This document shows positions 18,247 to 28,438 of a stretch of 64,000 nucleotides of DNA, in pieces (position 1 is the first letter of the stretch; every line of letters starts with the position of its first letter). This DNA comes from Rivularia sp. MS3 (GTDB lineage: Bacteria; Cyanobacteriota; Cyanobacteriia; Cyanobacteriales; Nostocaceae): positions 1-64,000 of the forward strand of contig JAHCMI010000042.1 of assembly GCA_019192545.1 (NCBI GenBank), read 5' to 3'. A model generated the notes under the pieces. The model was not told where the DNA came from. It saw nothing but the letters and a program-made list of their open reading frames with translations, and did no database searches. The translations under genes and the position numbers were made by a program.

Positions 18247-18555
18247 TTTCTAATTTCTAATAAATAGTTTTGATAGAAATATGTTAAGGGAGTGGTACTT
18301 GAGAAACAGGAAACATAAAACGGTAAAATATTACTGTTTTTTGAGAGTGCTATGAAACAAACCCATAAAAAATTCTGAATGAGTTTCTTGTGACACTTAG
18401 ACTCATTTTTAACTTGATAATAGAGCTTGTAGTGTCACACAGCAATCGACCGGCTGACCGGGTTTTGTAACAATTGCGGCCATTCCCGAGCTTATAACTT
18501 TTACCCTCTTAAAGAAAAGAAAGTAAAAGTTATAAGTTTAACGAGCTTGTTAATT
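18247..18555. promoter_or_regulatory. Structured mysB-mysC spacer with two inverted repeats
   Basis: The 309-bp spacer contains a perfect 14-bp inverted repeat CTTATAACTTTTAC (18491-18504) / GTAAAAGTTATAAG (18523-18536) with an 18-base loop. It also has a perfect 9-bp repeat TGTGACACT (18389-18397) / AGTGTCACA (18431-18439). Neither is followed by a good T run on the minus strand. They may attenuate or process the message between mysB and mysC, or be repeat remnants. No gene is visible. Confidence 0.5.
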
Positions 18556-19386
18556 TTATAACCGTCGGATGATGGTTAAACCATCTCGTACAGGAAGTAG
18601 CACTTGTTCGACACGTTTATCTTCAGCGACGACGCGGTTAAACTCGGCGATCGCCTTTCCATTGGCAGTACGTTCTGCTGTCTGTAGATAAGGCTGTCCT
18701 TGAAGCAATGTATTATCAACGCAGATAAACCCGGATGGTGCTAACAAGTTTTTCTCTAGCAAAGTGTTGAAATAATCTACGTACCCTGCTTTGTCTGCAT
18801 CGATAAACACAAATTCAAATGACTCTCCAGATGCTGCGAGTTTATCCAAAGCTGCGGCTGCTGGTCCTATTTCAACTTGGATTTTTTCGCCGTGGGGAGA
18901 TTCCCGAAAAGCAGCTTTGCCGAATTCTGCTGTATAAGGATCAACTTCGCAAGCAATTAGTTTTCCATCTGCCGGTAATGCTTCTGCCATTGCTAAGGCT
19001 GAATAACCCGTAAACATTCCGATTTCTAATACTCGCTTTGCTTTGGTCATATGGATGAACATTTTTAAGGTTTGTCCTTCTATATGACCAGAAAGCATTT
19101 CCTGCTCTAGAGCGACAACGGTTTCACCGCCCTTAAAGCGATTATCCCACTGTTCTCGCGCCGTTTTTTGGGCGAGAGCTTTTAAAGCTGCTGATTCAGA
19201 GGTAGTGGTTTTTTCTAAATAAGGGTCTAAGCCTGATGCTAACCGGGAAGCAAAGTTGAGCTTTTCTTTGATTTGTGCTGGCAATGTTTCTGTATCCAAT
19301 GCTTGCACCACAGCTTCTAACTCTTGGGCTAATATCCCTAAAGGCGTAACTGGCCTAGCTACTGGCTTCTTTACAACACCCGTCAT
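18556..19386 (-). CDS. mysB: MysB-type SAM O-methyltransferase
   Basis: The 276-residue class I O-methyltransferase (caffeoyl-CoA OMT-like) should methylate 2-demethyl-4-deoxygadusol to 4-deoxygadusol. SAM motif I is VLEIGMFTGYSALAMAEAL, the acidic motif is LIACEVDPY, and the metal/substrate motif is FVFIDADKAGYVDYF. The N-terminal helical region (1-70) is typical of the mycosporine enzymes. Its ATG overlaps the TAA of the cyclase gene by one base (TAATG), so the two are translationally coupled, fitting the known pathway pair. Confidence 0.94.
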   Translation of the reverse strand: MTGVVKKPVARPVTPLGILAQELEAVVQALDTETLPAQIKEKLNFASRLASGLDPYLEKTTTSESAALKALAQKTAREQWDNRFKGGETVVALEQEMLSGHIEGQTLKMFIHMTKAKRVLEIGMFTGYSALAMAEALPADGKLIACEVDPYTAEFGKAAFRESPHGEKIQVEIGPAAAALDKLAASGESFEFVFIDADKAGYVDYFNTLLEKNLLAPSGFICVDNTLLQGQPYLQTAERTANGKAIAEFNRVVAEDKRVEQVLLPVRDGLTIIRRL

Positions 19387-20627
19387 TAGCTTTCACTCCC
19401 TACAAGTTCGGCTTCTGATTCAGAATAAACCGGGTACATGTCAACTCCTTCGCCACCGCGAGGGAATTTCTTACAAACTTCTTTATGTTCTGCTAAAGCT
19501 TCAGCTAATTCTTCGCGAGTTAAATCGTTAACAAAGAAACACTCGCCAATGGGTTTTGGCATAGCGGCTCTTTGCTTACCATCTCTTGTCAGAGAAATAG
19601 ATTCAGTCGCATGCCATAAAAGGTCTGCTTCCAATAAAGGATGATCCAAGGAAAGCCCAATACGGCTCATTGTGCCTAAAATACGGTCTCTATCTTCTAC
19701 AGTGATATAGCCTCTTCTAGCAGCAATTGTTGCAGATAAAGCCATATCGATATTAACTGCATGACCGTGGAAAATAGGTACGCGAGGTGCTAATTCAAGA
19801 GTCGGACTCCAACTGTGACCATAGGCTATAACTCTATCTAGGTCTAACTCGTGTAAGTTGGGTACTTCATATTCCAACATCTTTTTGATGGCTTTGTAAG
19901 TCAATTTATGAGCGACTTCTTTAATCTCATCAGTGGCATCATTGTTACCAAAGTGAGTACGAAGCAATTCTTCGCCGTATTCTTCGAGCAATTCAAATAC
20001 TTCTTTATGCCCAACTACAGCAATCTTGACTAATTCTGCCATACCGTTGCGTACTTGATCGGTAGGTAAGGTACCCAAGAAGGAGAAATCAAGGAATACT
20101 TTAGAAGAAGCATGGTAAGCACCAAGACGATTTTTCAGCTTCTTATGATTTACCGCTACCTTGATAGCAACACTAGCGTCAATTAATCCAATTAAAGTAG
20201 TAGGAATGCGGATATAGTTACTGCTGCGACGATAAGCAGAACAAGCAAAACCGGCAACATCTGTTACCAATCCACCACCGATTACCAAAACAGGCTCTTT
20301 ACGAACCAGCTTAAAATCAGCGAATGCATCTATAATTTTCTCGAATGTTTGGATTGTTTTATTAGGCTCGGTGATAGTAACGGGGAAAGCAGTCATGTCG
20401 ATGTTGTAATGCTCGAAGTACTGCTGCATTTTAGTGCTGAAATGCTTGTAGACATTAGAATCTACAACTGCTAAGCATCGGCCAAAATTTTGATAGCACT
20501 CTGCCAATTGTGGATTATTTATGTCAAAAATTCCATCAACATAGACGAGGCTATACTCGATTTTCTCATAAGCTTCTACATGAAAAGCTGATTCAGTAGC
20601 TTCTAACTTTGACTGAACAATACCCAT
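19386..20627 (-). CDS. mysA: MysA, 2-demethyl-4-deoxygadusol synthase
   Basis: This 413-residue sugar phosphate cyclase of the dehydroquinate synthase superfamily converts sedoheptulose 7-phosphate to 2-demethyl-4-deoxygadusol, the first committed step to mycosporines. NAD-binding [19 protein letters not shown] and the active-site region [22 protein letters not shown] are clear, as are the metal ligands in [21 protein letters not shown] and [11 protein letters not shown]. The clustered O-methyltransferase and ATP-grasp genes favour this over DHQ synthase or 2-epi-valiolone synthase. A GAAGG ribosome binding site precedes the ATG. It is the first gene of the cluster, and UV-dependent regulation is known for relatives but not visible here. 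Confidence 0.95.
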   Translation of the reverse strand: MGIVQSKLEATESAFHVEAYEKIEYSLVYVDGIFDINNPQLAECYQNFGRCLAVVDSNVYKHFSTKMQQYFEHYNIDMTAFPVTITEPNKTIQTFEKIIDAFADFKLVRKEPVLVIGGGLVTDVAGFACSAYRRSSNYIRIPTTLIGLIDASVAIKVAVNHKKLKNRLGAYHASSKVFLDFSFLGTLPTDQVRNGMAELVKIAVVGHKEVFELLEEYGEELLRTHFGNNDATDEIKEVAHKLTYKAIKKMLEYEVPNLHELDLDRVIAYGHSWSPTLELAPRVPIFHGHAVNIDMALSATIAARRGYITVEDRDRILGTMSRIGLSLDHPLLEADLLWHATESISLTRDGKQRAAMPKPIGECFFVNDLTREELAEALAEHKEVCKKFPRGGEGVDMYPVYSESEAELVGSES

Positions 20628-22819
20628 AGTTGTTGACCTTCAATTAATGGAAAACTTTTACTTGTAAATGTGCGTTCGATTCTCTACCCAGAGCGGTAGA
20701 TGATGCAGAGATTTAGCTCTACATTTAGTGGTATTTTGCCGCAATCTGCCATCTTACCTAGCTTCTTAATCTTTTGGGTGAGAAATTTATTATTACAATA
20801 AGCTTCTTATACTAAAAGAAGTCTAGAAAGTTCGGGGATTAAAAGAGGACTCCGATAAATATCAGCTTGCTCAAAATCAGTAAAGATGAGAGTTTCGTAT
20901 CTCAAGCTATTACTTACTTGAATAAGTTTCATAACTTGAAAATTGACGCTTGTTATTGAAATAGCGCGTTTACTTGTGTAAGCCAAGCAGAAACCACGTG
21001 AAATCTCCACCAAATTTTAAGACTTCCCATCAGAAGGCAAGATAATTACATACGGTTCCTCAAGGTTTAACCCTGTTTAACTAACTATGATTGCGGGAAA
21101 AAAGGCTTGTGTGACTTTAATACTGGATTATGAGCCAGAAAGTCAAGCAGTTAATTTAACCGCTTAAATTGACAAAGAAATAGACCACTCTATTACAGTA
21201 CCATTCGTTGCACCTTATTTAACAACCAGTGTGAAGACAAATTTCCTTTTACCTTCCTCAAAAAAGGTAATTTCTATATCTAGGACGAGGAATTTCAACT
21301 ACTTCAAGTGAAAAGCTATTGCTTTCATAATACTTGAATACCATAATTCATATCCAGCTTTGCCCTAAAGATTCTTGATTTGCTTTATTACGAGCAAACC
21401 CCTTTCGATAGACTAACTCATTCTCAAGTTGCCCAATAAACTCAAGCTAGAAAATAAATTCTAACAGTTTTGAAATGCAACTCTGTCTGTTTTAACTAAA
21501 CTGCCTTGATTTAAAATAACAACTGCTAAAACAACAGAGCTAATTCATTTTCCTTGAGATTCCGAAGTCGCCTTCTGCTTTGACTTCGGAGAAATCCTAT
21601 CGTGACAAACATCTCCTCCTGGTAGTCTCTAGGCTTATGCTTAAGATTACAACCTAGATTTACTTTTAAGGAAGGGTCTGATGGCTTATTGATTATCGCA
21701 GACTTGAACATCCCTTTACAACCTTGAAGCTGAACATTAACAGAAGTTATCTCGAATACTTTGATTAACCGAACTAAAGAATGTACTGCCGCTCATGATG
21801 TTTGATTGGATAATACTAGTTAGGGGTTAAACAAACAATAGTCAAAAATTGCTGCTACACAAAGAGCATCGCTAAAGGCAAAGAAAACTGAGCCATGACA
21901 ATAACGAGCTTATACTAAAGCCCTATGACCCAGTTCTGTAAGGTTCGCAAAATCGAAAAATGCTTGATACAGAATATCGTTCCTCAATGTGAAAGAACGA
22001 TAGCATATGCCAAAGTTGACCCAGGAGATAGAAGGATTTGTCAAGATAGGTTCAATGTTTTACTTATGTTGGTAATTTTCACTGTATCAAAATTTTGATA
22101 AAAATTTTAATTTTTTTGTTTTAAATAAAAATTTTTTTTTCAGAGACTGGAGTAAAATCAGCTTTGTTACATGCAACAACCTTCTAAGGTGTAGTTTATA
22201 TCTGACCTTAGACTGATTTCAAATCCTCATACGATGCTTATTCCTAACATTTACGAGATAAATCTTGGTTAAGATTTGTAGTCTCCCAATTTGTTTAAAT
22301 ATCCAATTGTCGCATTGATTGTAATTTTAAAAACTTATATATATGCGTAAATACCGTTTTTTGTTCGTCAGCTATAAAAATAATATCTGTAATTATAAAC
22401 CTGAATTTTGAGAAAAAATACGAGAATTTCGGTTCTATTGATTGGCGATAGAAAATTAAATATGATTTTTGCTGGTTTGTTAAATTAATTATTTATTACA
22501 TTTTTTTTTCATTATGAGAACTCAAACTAATTGATGTGTTTTTCGAGCAAATTTTCAGTTTACGTAGATAAATTTCAAAATAATTTTGCGAAATTTAGAT
22601 GATTTTTATACTAGATTGAGGATATCAAACTTTTTAACCGATCGTATCAGTCATTTACAATGCTGGTTTCGAGCAGCTTACCCGTAGAGCAGGTTAGGTT
22701 TTGTATGACACACAAATTCAGAACCGCTATCTCGATTTATTTCTCAGTTGTCTCTAAAAATAAAAAAAGACAGGTTGGGAACCTGTCCGTATAGGAATTA
22801 TTTAGAATGACAATTATGC
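20628..22819. other. 2.2-kb gene-free region upstream of mysA
   Basis: I see no believable gene in this long AT-rich stretch. Two short minus-strand frames (20807-21013, 21526-21711) lack recognisable features. It should include the mysA promoter at its left edge. The right edge holds the petA terminator. Long T/A runs occur near 22105-22140. It could be the remains of lost genes, for instance the missing fourth mys gene, or host small RNAs. Confidence 0.5.
22755..22787 (-). terminator. Intrinsic terminator of petC-petA
   Basis: GACAGGTT (22769-22776), loop GGG and AACCTGTC (22780-22787) form a perfect 8-bp stem. On the minus strand it is followed by TTTTTTTATTTTT. It ends 33 bases after the petA stop codon and is the clearest terminator in the window. 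Confidence 0.92.
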
Positions 22820-23818
22820 TTAAAAGTTCATTTCAGCAGCTTGAACTTTTTCTACCTGCTTCTTCTTAAGGATAAGCATTATTTGAGCCAACATCACCAG
22901 AGCTACAAATGCGATTAATCCTCTAACTCTACCTGCACTTTGCAGTACTATTTCGGTATCATGCTGACCAAAACCACCTACATTCGGGTTATTGGTTAAA
23001 GCTTCACCTGCGGCTACTTCTTGTCCTTCAGAAACTATCAATTCGGGTCCTGCAGGAATTGTGGTGGTAACGGTTTCACCTTCAGCAGTTTGAACGTCTA
23101 CCGCATATTTTGTACCACCAAAATCATCTTCTTGTTTAGCAATTTTGGTAATTGTACCAGCAGCAGAAGTGGTGAAAACATTATTGTTGCTATTCTCGCC
23201 GGTGGGGTAAACTTGTCCCCGTCCGCGGTTTCCACCAACGTATACAGCATATTTACCAAAGTTGATATTTTTATTGGTTGCCGGGTTAGGAGAAAGAATT
23301 GGAAAAACGATTTCTTGATACTGTTCTCCAGGAAGCGGTCCAACTAAGTAGATGTTATCTTTCTCTTCGCTGTAAGGCTGGAAGTAGACATCCCCGACTT
23401 CTTCTTTTAGTTCTTCGGACATGCGTTCGGGAGGAGCGAGTTTAAAGCCTTCAGGCAACATTAACACCGCACCAACGTTTAAACCAACTTTGGAACCGTC
23501 AGCACCTACTTGCTTGACATCGGTATCGTAAGGAATCTTAACTACCGCTTTAAATACACTATCCGGTAAAACTGACTGAGGAACTTCTACATCAGTGTTC
23601 TTTGCTGCTAAATGGCAGTTAGCACAAACAATACGTCCTGTAGGTTCTCTAGGTGTCTCCGGATAGCTTGCTTGTGCCCAGAAAGGATAAGCAGCAGCAG
23701 CTTGGGGAAGTGCTAGATCGCTAGTAAAAAAGAATGCCACTGCGGCGATCGCCACCAGCAATGTTTTGGAAATCGCTTTAAATACGCGATTTAACCGTCG
23801 TGTACAAGTATTTCTCAT
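22820..23818 (-). CDS. petA: PetA, cytochrome f (apocytochrome)
   Basis: This c-type cytochrome of the b6f complex passes electrons from the Rieske protein to plastocyanin or cytochrome c6. The 332-residue precursor has a basic N-terminus and a signal peptide ending AAA, so the mature protein should start YPFWAQ, whose Tyr is the axial haem ligand. The haem-binding motif CANCH follows. The large and small lumenal domains end in a C-terminal membrane anchor ([18 protein letters not shown]) and the stromal tail [15 protein letters not shown]. It is cotranscribed after petC with a 168-bp spacer, the usual cyanobacterial order, and ends at a strong terminator. Confidence 0.98.
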   Translation of the reverse strand: MRNTCTRRLNRVFKAISKTLLVAIAAVAFFFTSDLALPQAAAAYPFWAQASYPETPREPTGRIVCANCHLAAKNTDVEVPQSVLPDSVFKAVVKIPYDTDVKQVGADGSKVGLNVGAVLMLPEGFKLAPPERMSEELKEEVGDVYFQPYSEEKDNIYLVGPLPGEQYQEIVFPILSPNPATNKNINFGKYAVYVGGNRGRGQVYPTGENSNNNVFTTSAAGTITKIAKQEDDFGGTKYAVDVQTAEGETVTTTIPAGPELIVSEGQEVAAGEALTNNPNVGGFGQHDTEIVLQSAGRVRGLIAFVALVMLAQIMLILKKKQVEKVQAAEMNF

Positions 23819-23986
23819 CTCTTCGTCGGAATTGGTCGTTAGTTATTAGTTACTAGCTCTTGTTTCAAGAACTAAGAAAGCAGGATTAAAAGTTAATACA
23901 GCTAACAGCCAGCAGTTATTAGAATTGACCTCAAGAAGAAATTATGAAATTTTTAGTCTAGCTGATAACTGATAACTGGTCACTGT

Positions 23987-24526
23987 TTAAGCCCACCAAG
24001 GTTCTTCTTCGGTGCGGAAGTCGGTTTCAGTCCAAGGGGTGATTACCATTTGGTCATCTTGTACCGCTACATGACTCAACGCTAAAGATAATGGTGCCGG
24101 ACCGCGAACCACCTTACCAGTAGCATCATACTGGGAACCGTGACAGGGGCACTTAAATTTATTTTCAGCAATATTCCAAGGTACAACGCAACCCAAATGA
24201 GTACAGATAGCGTTGATTCCATAATCTTGAATGGATTCGCTTCCATCTACCACAATGTAAGTGGGGTCTCCCTTTAACCCCTGCACCAAAACGCGATCGC
24301 CAGCGTTGTGCTTACCTAAAAAGTCGGAAACGCTGACAGTATCGCCAAGTTCATCTTTTGCTGTGGTACCACCACCAGCACCACCACTCGAAGGCGGAAT
24401 AAAATACTTGACAACGGGATACAATACTCCCAGAGCAACTCCGGTAACTGTTCCGAAAGTCAGAAGATTCATGAATTGGCGGCGACCCATATCGGGTACA
24501 TCCATTGATTCAGAGAATTGAGCCAT
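23987..24526 (-). CDS. petC: PetC, Rieske iron-sulfur protein of cytochrome b6f
   Basis: The 179-residue Rieske protein oxidises plastoquinol in the b6f complex. [21 protein letters not shown] carries the twin-arginine-type RR motif and the single N-terminal membrane anchor. A Gly-rich hinge ([12 protein letters not shown]) follows. The [2Fe-2S] ligands are in CTHLGC and CPCHGS, with the expected disulfide cysteines. Length and C-terminus (EEPWWA) match cyanobacterial PetC. It is first in the petC-petA operon. The 228-bp upstream region is shared with the divergent DUF3067 gene, and tatC, needed for Tat export, lies about 2 kb away. Confidence 0.98.
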   Translation of the reverse strand: MAQFSESMDVPDMGRRQFMNLLTFGTVTGVALGVLYPVVKYFIPPSSGGAGGGTTAKDELGDTVSVSDFLGKHNAGDRVLVQGLKGDPTYIVVDGSESIQDYGINAICTHLGCVVPWNIAENKFKCPCHGSQYDATGKVVRGPAPLSLALSHVAVQDDQMVITPWTETDFRTEEEPWWA

Positions 24527-24754
24527 AATCTACGGGTTCGAGGTTGATTTTTGTTAACTTTTTTTGACTTGAGTTCTTTTTATTGGGAAACTCCAGTCTT
24601 GGATTGCCCATGCCCTATATAAATGCCAAATTCGATCTTTGCTAGATTTTAATTCGGCATCCTTTTTTTAGCATTACATTTCTTTATATTCCTATCATAC
24701 TGGAGTTACGGAACTTCATATCATTACTAAATGTAAACTACGAAAAGTAAAGTT

Positions 24755-25063
24755 ATGACAGGACAAGAATTACGTCAAATATTGATTGAGAAGTGGGGAC
24801 GCTCCTATGATGTTCAGTTGCGTCGTACACAGGGAAAGCTGTTTCTACAGGTAATGTGGAAATATTTAGAGCAAGCTTCGTTTCCTTTAAATGAAAATGA
24901 GTACCTAGAACACTTGGAATTAGTAGCAAATTATCTTGATGGGATGGGTGGAACCAAGCAGGTACAGGGATTTATTCAGGAAACCCGAGAACGTCCGCGA
25001 CTTGGTAAAGCTGTGAGCGTTCCTTTGGATTTAGGCGAGCGTACTTCTGAGTGGATATTATAG
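24755..25063 (+). CDS. DUF3067 family protein
   Basis: This 102-residue soluble protein matches DUF3067, a family of cyanobacteria and photosynthetic eukaryotes. Its recognisable pieces are GQELRQILIEKWGRSYDVQLRR, then KLFLQVMWKYLEQASFPL, YLEHLELVANYL, and FIQETRERPRLGKAVSVPLDL. No cofactor motif or membrane segment is seen. No function is established in my knowledge. Divergent placement from petC hints at a link with photosynthetic electron transport, but this is inference. The stop codon lies inside the stem of a terminator-like hairpin. Confidence 0.85.
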   Translation: MTGQELRQILIEKWGRSYDVQLRRTQGKLFLQVMWKYLEQASFPLNENEYLEHLELVANYLDGMGGTKQVQGFIQETRERPRLGKAVSVPLDLGERTSEWIL

Positions 25064-25096
25064 CTTTTTAGTTAATGCAAAGCTACAGCATTTTTT
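25061..25096 (+). terminator. Candidate terminator of the DUF3067 gene
   Basis: TAGCTTT (25061-25067, including the stop codon) pairs with AAAGCTA (25079-25085). TTTTTT follows at 25091-25096. The five-base gap before the T run makes it imperfect. Confidence 0.45.
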
Positions 25097-25494
25097 CTCA
25101 CTAAAACCGGATAGTTTTGTTGAGAAAATTTTTAATTAAGAGGGGAGAATTTCGGATTAGAAAATTAGTAAGCCGTATTTACGTATAGTTGTTGCTTTTA
25201 TTTATTAAGTGTGATGAGCGGCGTTTAAAACGGTTTGTGCAAAAACCAAATCTAACAAATGAGTTCAGAAATTTGTAGCTTAGGTAACATTCTTTGTAAT
25301 TTATTGTTTTTTCTTGTTACTATAACCAGCTTATTTAATTAAAATAAACGTATGAAAGATATCAAGACTAATAGTTGAAATGGCTTTTGGGCAAAATTAA
25401 GGTGCATCAGTAGCTTGTAAGTTTGTAAATTAGATAAAAATATTTGCAATTTATTATCTTTCTTCAGTTGACTACGCCTTGAAATAAAAAATAT
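25097..25494. other. Gene-free spacer upstream of the DUF2087 gene
   Basis: About 400 bp of AT-rich DNA with no frame, RNA gene or repeat that I can support. It presumably contains the DUF2087 promoter. Confidence 0.45.
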
Positions 25495-25815
25495 ATGACA
25501 AATAATAAGTTAGAAACTTGGGAAAATAAGGTTCTCAAAAGTTATCTTGATGGTATTCAAATAATTAGGATTCCCGCATCAAGGAAAAAGCGGTTAGTTG
25601 TGCTTCGATGGTTGGTAAGAAAGTTTGAATTAAATTTAATTTATAAAGAATCTCAGGTAAATGAAATTATTAGTAACCATCATTCTGATTTCGCTACTTT
25701 AAGAAGAGAATTGATTGGCTATCAGCTTATGGAAAGGGAAAATAGTATGTACTGGCGACTACCGGCTTCTCTTTGGAAGTCGGAAAATGAAATTATGCAG
25801 CATAGGATTTGGTAA
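25495..25815 (+). CDS. DUF2087 domain protein
   Basis: This 106-residue soluble protein has a DUF2087 domain over most of its length: RKKRLVVLRWLVRKFELN, then YKESQVNEIISNHHSDFATL, RRELIGYQLMERENSMYWRLP. The domain looks like a small winged-helix-type module and is often attached to DNA-binding or acetyltransferase proteins; here it stands alone. A regulatory or nucleic-acid-binding role is possible but not shown. The last codon (Trp) and the stop TAA are formed by the first units of a GGTAATT heptad array, and only 33 bases separate it from the convergent csaA-like gene. Confidence 0.8.
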   Translation: MTNNKLETWENKVLKSYLDGIQIIRIPASRKKRLVVLRWLVRKFELNLIYKESQVNEIISNHHSDFATLRRELIGYQLMERENSMYWRLPASLWKSENEIMQHRIW

Positions 25816-25845
25816 TTGGTAATTGATAATTGGTAATTGGTAAAT
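25809..25845. repeat. GGTAATT heptad array at two convergent stops
   Basis: Five head-to-tail GGTAATT/GATAATT units begin inside the last codons of the DUF2087 gene, supply its stop codon, and fill the gap to the convergent CsaA-like gene. Confidence 0.85.
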
Positions 25846-25848
25846 TAA

Positions 25849-26181
25849 TTACAAAACTCTTTTCCCTAAATCTACTTCTCTATCTGGTTGAATTAATACT
25901 ACTTCGCCATCATCAAGTACTACTCCTAAAACCAGAACTTCAGACATAAAATCTGCTATTTGACGGGGTGGAAAGTTTGTTACGGCTAATATTGATTTAT
26001 TGATTAAATCTTCTGGCTGGTAAAGTTTGGTGATTTGAGCGCTAGATTTTTTGACTCCCAAATCACCAAAGTCTATCCACAATTTGTAGGCTGGTTTTCT
26101 TGCTTTGAGAAAACTTTCGGTTTTTACAATTTTCCCGACGCGAATTTCTACTTTTTCAAAGTCTTCGTAGGTAATTGGCAT
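25849..26181 (-). CDS. csaA: CsaA-like tRNA-binding domain protein
   Basis: The product is a single EMAP-II-type tRNA-binding OB fold of about 110 residues, the size of bacterial CsaA. FEKVEIRVGKIVKTESFLKA, then KLWIDFGDLGVKKSSAQITKLY, AVTNFPPRQIADFMSEVLVLG are typical CsaA segments. CsaA has been described as an export-related chaperone in Bacillus and binds tRNA-like ligands in the family. I take the ATG at 26181 (MPITYEDFEKVEIRVG), the normal family start; the frame extends 12 codons further upstream. tatC lies upstream on the same strand with a 118-bp gap. Confidence 0.86.
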   Translation of the reverse strand: MPITYEDFEKVEIRVGKIVKTESFLKARKPAYKLWIDFGDLGVKKSSAQITKLYQPEDLINKSILAVTNFPPRQIADFMSEVLVLGVVLDDGEVVLIQPDREVDLGKRVL

Positions 26182-26299
26182 ATTAGTTCTCCGGCGGTTA
26201 AAATCGCATCTACACAAGGAAAGTTCACCTGCGTGGACTAATAGACGGGTTTCGCTTGTGTAGCAGTGAATTATATTCGCCGATTCATATTAATTTCTA

Positions 26300-27085
26300 T
26301 TACTTACCGATTAGTTTCACTAAACCAATTCCACCAAAGTATAATCCTAAAACTGCTCCAGCTAAAAGACTTTGTGTAAGTGGATCTGTGGAAGGTGTAA
26401 GAATTGCTCCTAAAACCACCGCCCCCATAATCACGTAGCGCCAACCTGAAAGCATCACTTTAGAAGAAACAATTCCCAAGGCTCCCAGCAAAAGTTGAAT
26501 TACAGGAATTTGAAAAGCTAAACCCGTACTAAATAGCAATAATAAAACAAATTCAAAATATTTGTCGATTGACCAACTTTGCTCGACTACATCCGCACCG
26601 TAATTAATAAAAAATTTCAACGCTGCGGGAATCAGCGCAAAATAAGCAAATACCAATCCCGAAAGAAACAGTACGCTAGAACCCATAAATACGGGTATAA
26701 GTAATCGTCTTTCTCGTCGAGTTAACCCCGGTAGAACAAATTGAACTATTTGATATAAAACAAATGGGCTAGCTAAAACCAAACCACTGTAACCAGCAAC
26801 TTTGATAGATACGAAAAAATATTCACCAGGAGCTAGCTGAAGAAACTTGACTCCTTGGGCTGGTATTTCCAACAGTTGGACAATTTGCTTTACAAAAATG
26901 AAACAGCCAATAGCACTTAACACCACAGCTATCAGCGAATAAAAAATTCTCGTTCGCAATTCTTCTAAATGATCGAAAAGCGACATTTCTACTTCACCGG
27001 GTAACTCATCGAGAAATTCCGATTGTGAAGTCGCGTCAACGTCAATATCTTTTGTAGTAGTTTTAGCTTCTTGTGAACTAGTCAT
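26300..27085 (-). CDS. tatC: TatC, twin-arginine translocase subunit
   Basis: TatC is the membrane receptor for twin-arginine signal peptides. The 261-residue protein has an acidic cytoplasmic N-terminus (1-35) and the signature [17 protein letters not shown]. Six hydrophobic spans follow, ending [20 protein letters not shown] periplasmic loop after span 1 contains the conserved [16 protein letters not shown]. Length is normal. Upstream lies a heptad array (27114-27154). In cyanobacteria it serves folded exports including the Rieske protein, whose gene is nearby. Confidence 0.96.
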   Translation of the reverse strand: MTSSQEAKTTTKDIDVDATSQSEFLDELPGEVEMSLFDHLEELRTRIFYSLIAVVLSAIGCFIFVKQIVQLLEIPAQGVKFLQLAPGEYFFVSIKVAGYSGLVLASPFVLYQIVQFVLPGLTRRERRLLIPVFMGSSVLFLSGLVFAYFALIPAALKFFINYGADVVEQSWSIDKYFEFVLLLLFSTGLAFQIPVIQLLLGALGIVSSKVMLSGWRYVIMGAVVLGAILTPSTDPLTQSLLAGAVLGLYFGGIGLVKLIGK

Positions 27086-27113
27086 TTTAAATTAGTGAGC
27101 AGTTAATTATTAG

Positions 27114-27154
27114 TTTATAAGTTAGAAGTTAGGAGTTAAAAGTTAGAAGTGAGA
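27114..27154. repeat. Heptad array upstream of tatC
   Basis: About six tandem units of the TTAGAAG/TTAGGAG type start roughly 30 bases upstream of the tatC start codon. A CT-rich low-complexity stretch follows (27198-27240). Confidence 0.75.
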
Positions 27155-27416
27155 AATGCAGTGGGAGCGTCTGGGGTTCCCTACTTGCAATTATGTTTCT
27201 CCTTCTCCCCATCTACCTCATCTCCCCATCTTCCCCTATAGGCATCTCCCTATCTTTTAAATTTTTATCCGGTTTTGTGAAAAAAAGACTGGATAAGTTA
27301 TCAGAAAAGTGTAAGTTGATTGTCAATTTACGCGAATCTGCTGTAAAAGGTATTTTCTGTTTGCTTGAGAGGGAATCTACTGTCTGTGTAACCTACAATT
27401 CTACTTGAGCTTGAAG

Positions 27417-27653
27417 ATGCATAATACAGTTTGTTGTGCCATGTTGGCATTACCTATGATTGGGTTGAATGCTTTGGGTAACTTTGCTAATAGTGGTTTA
27501 CAGCGTTTCGACAGCGATAAATCTAAAATTACCGATTTTGTGAGTGATGAGACAATTGTTCAACAATTTCAACCATATTTTACATCGTTTCAAATTTCGG
27601 CTAGAGACGATCGCATAAAAGATTGTCTTCGTTCGGGAAATTGTAAAAATTAA
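27417..27653 (+). CDS. Hypothetical small exported protein (weak)
   Basis: This 78-residue frame starts at an ATG (a TTG at 27405 is an alternative). The first 25 residues (CCAMLALPMIGLNALGNF) are hydrophobic and might be a signal sequence. The rest is polar, with two cysteines near the end (DCLRSGNCKN). No family is recognised and no good ribosome binding site is seen. Codon use is compatible with the host. I regard it as possible rather than established. Confidence 0.4.
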   Translation: MHNTVCCAMLALPMIGLNALGNFANSGLQRFDSDKSKITDFVSDETIVQQFQPYFTSFQISARDDRIKDCLRSGNCKN

Positions 27654-28438
27654 TGCAATAATGTTTTTTCTTGTTGGTTATTGTATTTTAAATTATTACT
27701 TTTTTATTTAGGTATTTTTATTTATATACAATAAGTTTTACCTAGACAATTTTACTTAATTTGAGTTATATATAAATAGTATTTAAGAAGCTTCATTTGT
27801 TTTTGCACCGGGAAATAAAAGGTAAGAATAATATCATTCTCATAATTTAGAATGACATTAGTTATGCCATCGAGAAAGCAGTTACGAATTTTATGCAAGT
27901 AGTTCATTTTGATGAACTGAAAAATATTGCTGATGTAATAGCTCTATTTATTGGAATTACGTTTATTGTTTATTGTTTTTTACTGTCTGGTTACAAGATT
28001 TCGATTATCTTGGCAGTTATGTTTGATATATCTACAATACTTAATTAGCAATTTGATTACAGATAAATTGTAGGTATATTGCTGTTAAGCATTGAATTAT
28101 AATCGAACAAAATCGACAGTATATATTGTAGCTAGCATTTAGATAAAGCTATTTAGTATAAAAAATGGCGATATTTATCAATATTTATAGCTATTATCTA
28201 AAACTAAGCAATATTGGAAATTACATAAATAGTAAGAGCCTTGATGAGAGTTATTTAGATAATCAAAAAAATGAATAAATCTGTAACTATTTTGTCAAAA
28301 TATTAGCAAATTAAACTTATTTATAATTCCGGAATACTGCATTCAAAAATTGTATTCAGAGTGAAAATTGCTCAATAGAAAAAACCCTCATAGTGTTTTA
28401 AGTCTCGTCTTTCCTTCTAGAGCGAGTCGTAGTTTTTT
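27654..28438. other. 785-bp AT-rich spacer before the ATPase/STAND pair
   Basis: Mostly featureless AT-rich DNA, carrying one short hydrophobic frame at 27893-28048 (listed separately). The promoter of the ATPase gene must be in the right part. No repeat array is seen. Confidence 0.45.
27893..28048 (+). CDS. Possible 51-residue hydrophobic protein
   Basis: An ATG-initiated frame of 51 codons encodes MQVVHFDELKN followed by a hydrophobic stretch (IADVIALFIGITFIVYCFLL, residues 12-31) and a second, weaker one (ISIILAVMF). This reads as one or two membrane spans. It is too short for standard gene calling and no strong ribosome binding site is visible. It lies about 390 bp upstream of the ATPase + STAND-WD40 pair on the same strand. 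It could be chance in AT-rich DNA, where hydrophobic codons are common. Confidence 0.3.
   Translation: MQVVHFDELKNIADVIALFIGITFIVYCFLLSGYKISIILAVMFDISTILN

Noticed and set aside
20660-20720. tRNA-like GTTCGATTCTC sequence upstream of mysA
   Set aside because: The bases around it cannot form a T stem, and no acceptor or anticodon arm is present.
20807-21711. Two short minus-strand frames (68 and 61 residues) upstream of mysA
   Set aside because: No family resemblance, no ribosome binding site and typical chance length in AT-rich DNA; kept only as part of the empty region.
27193-27408. 71-residue plus-strand frame after tatC
   Set aside because: Begins in CT-rich low-complexity DNA and gives a Pro/Ser/Leu/Phe string typical of such tracts; not supported as a gene.
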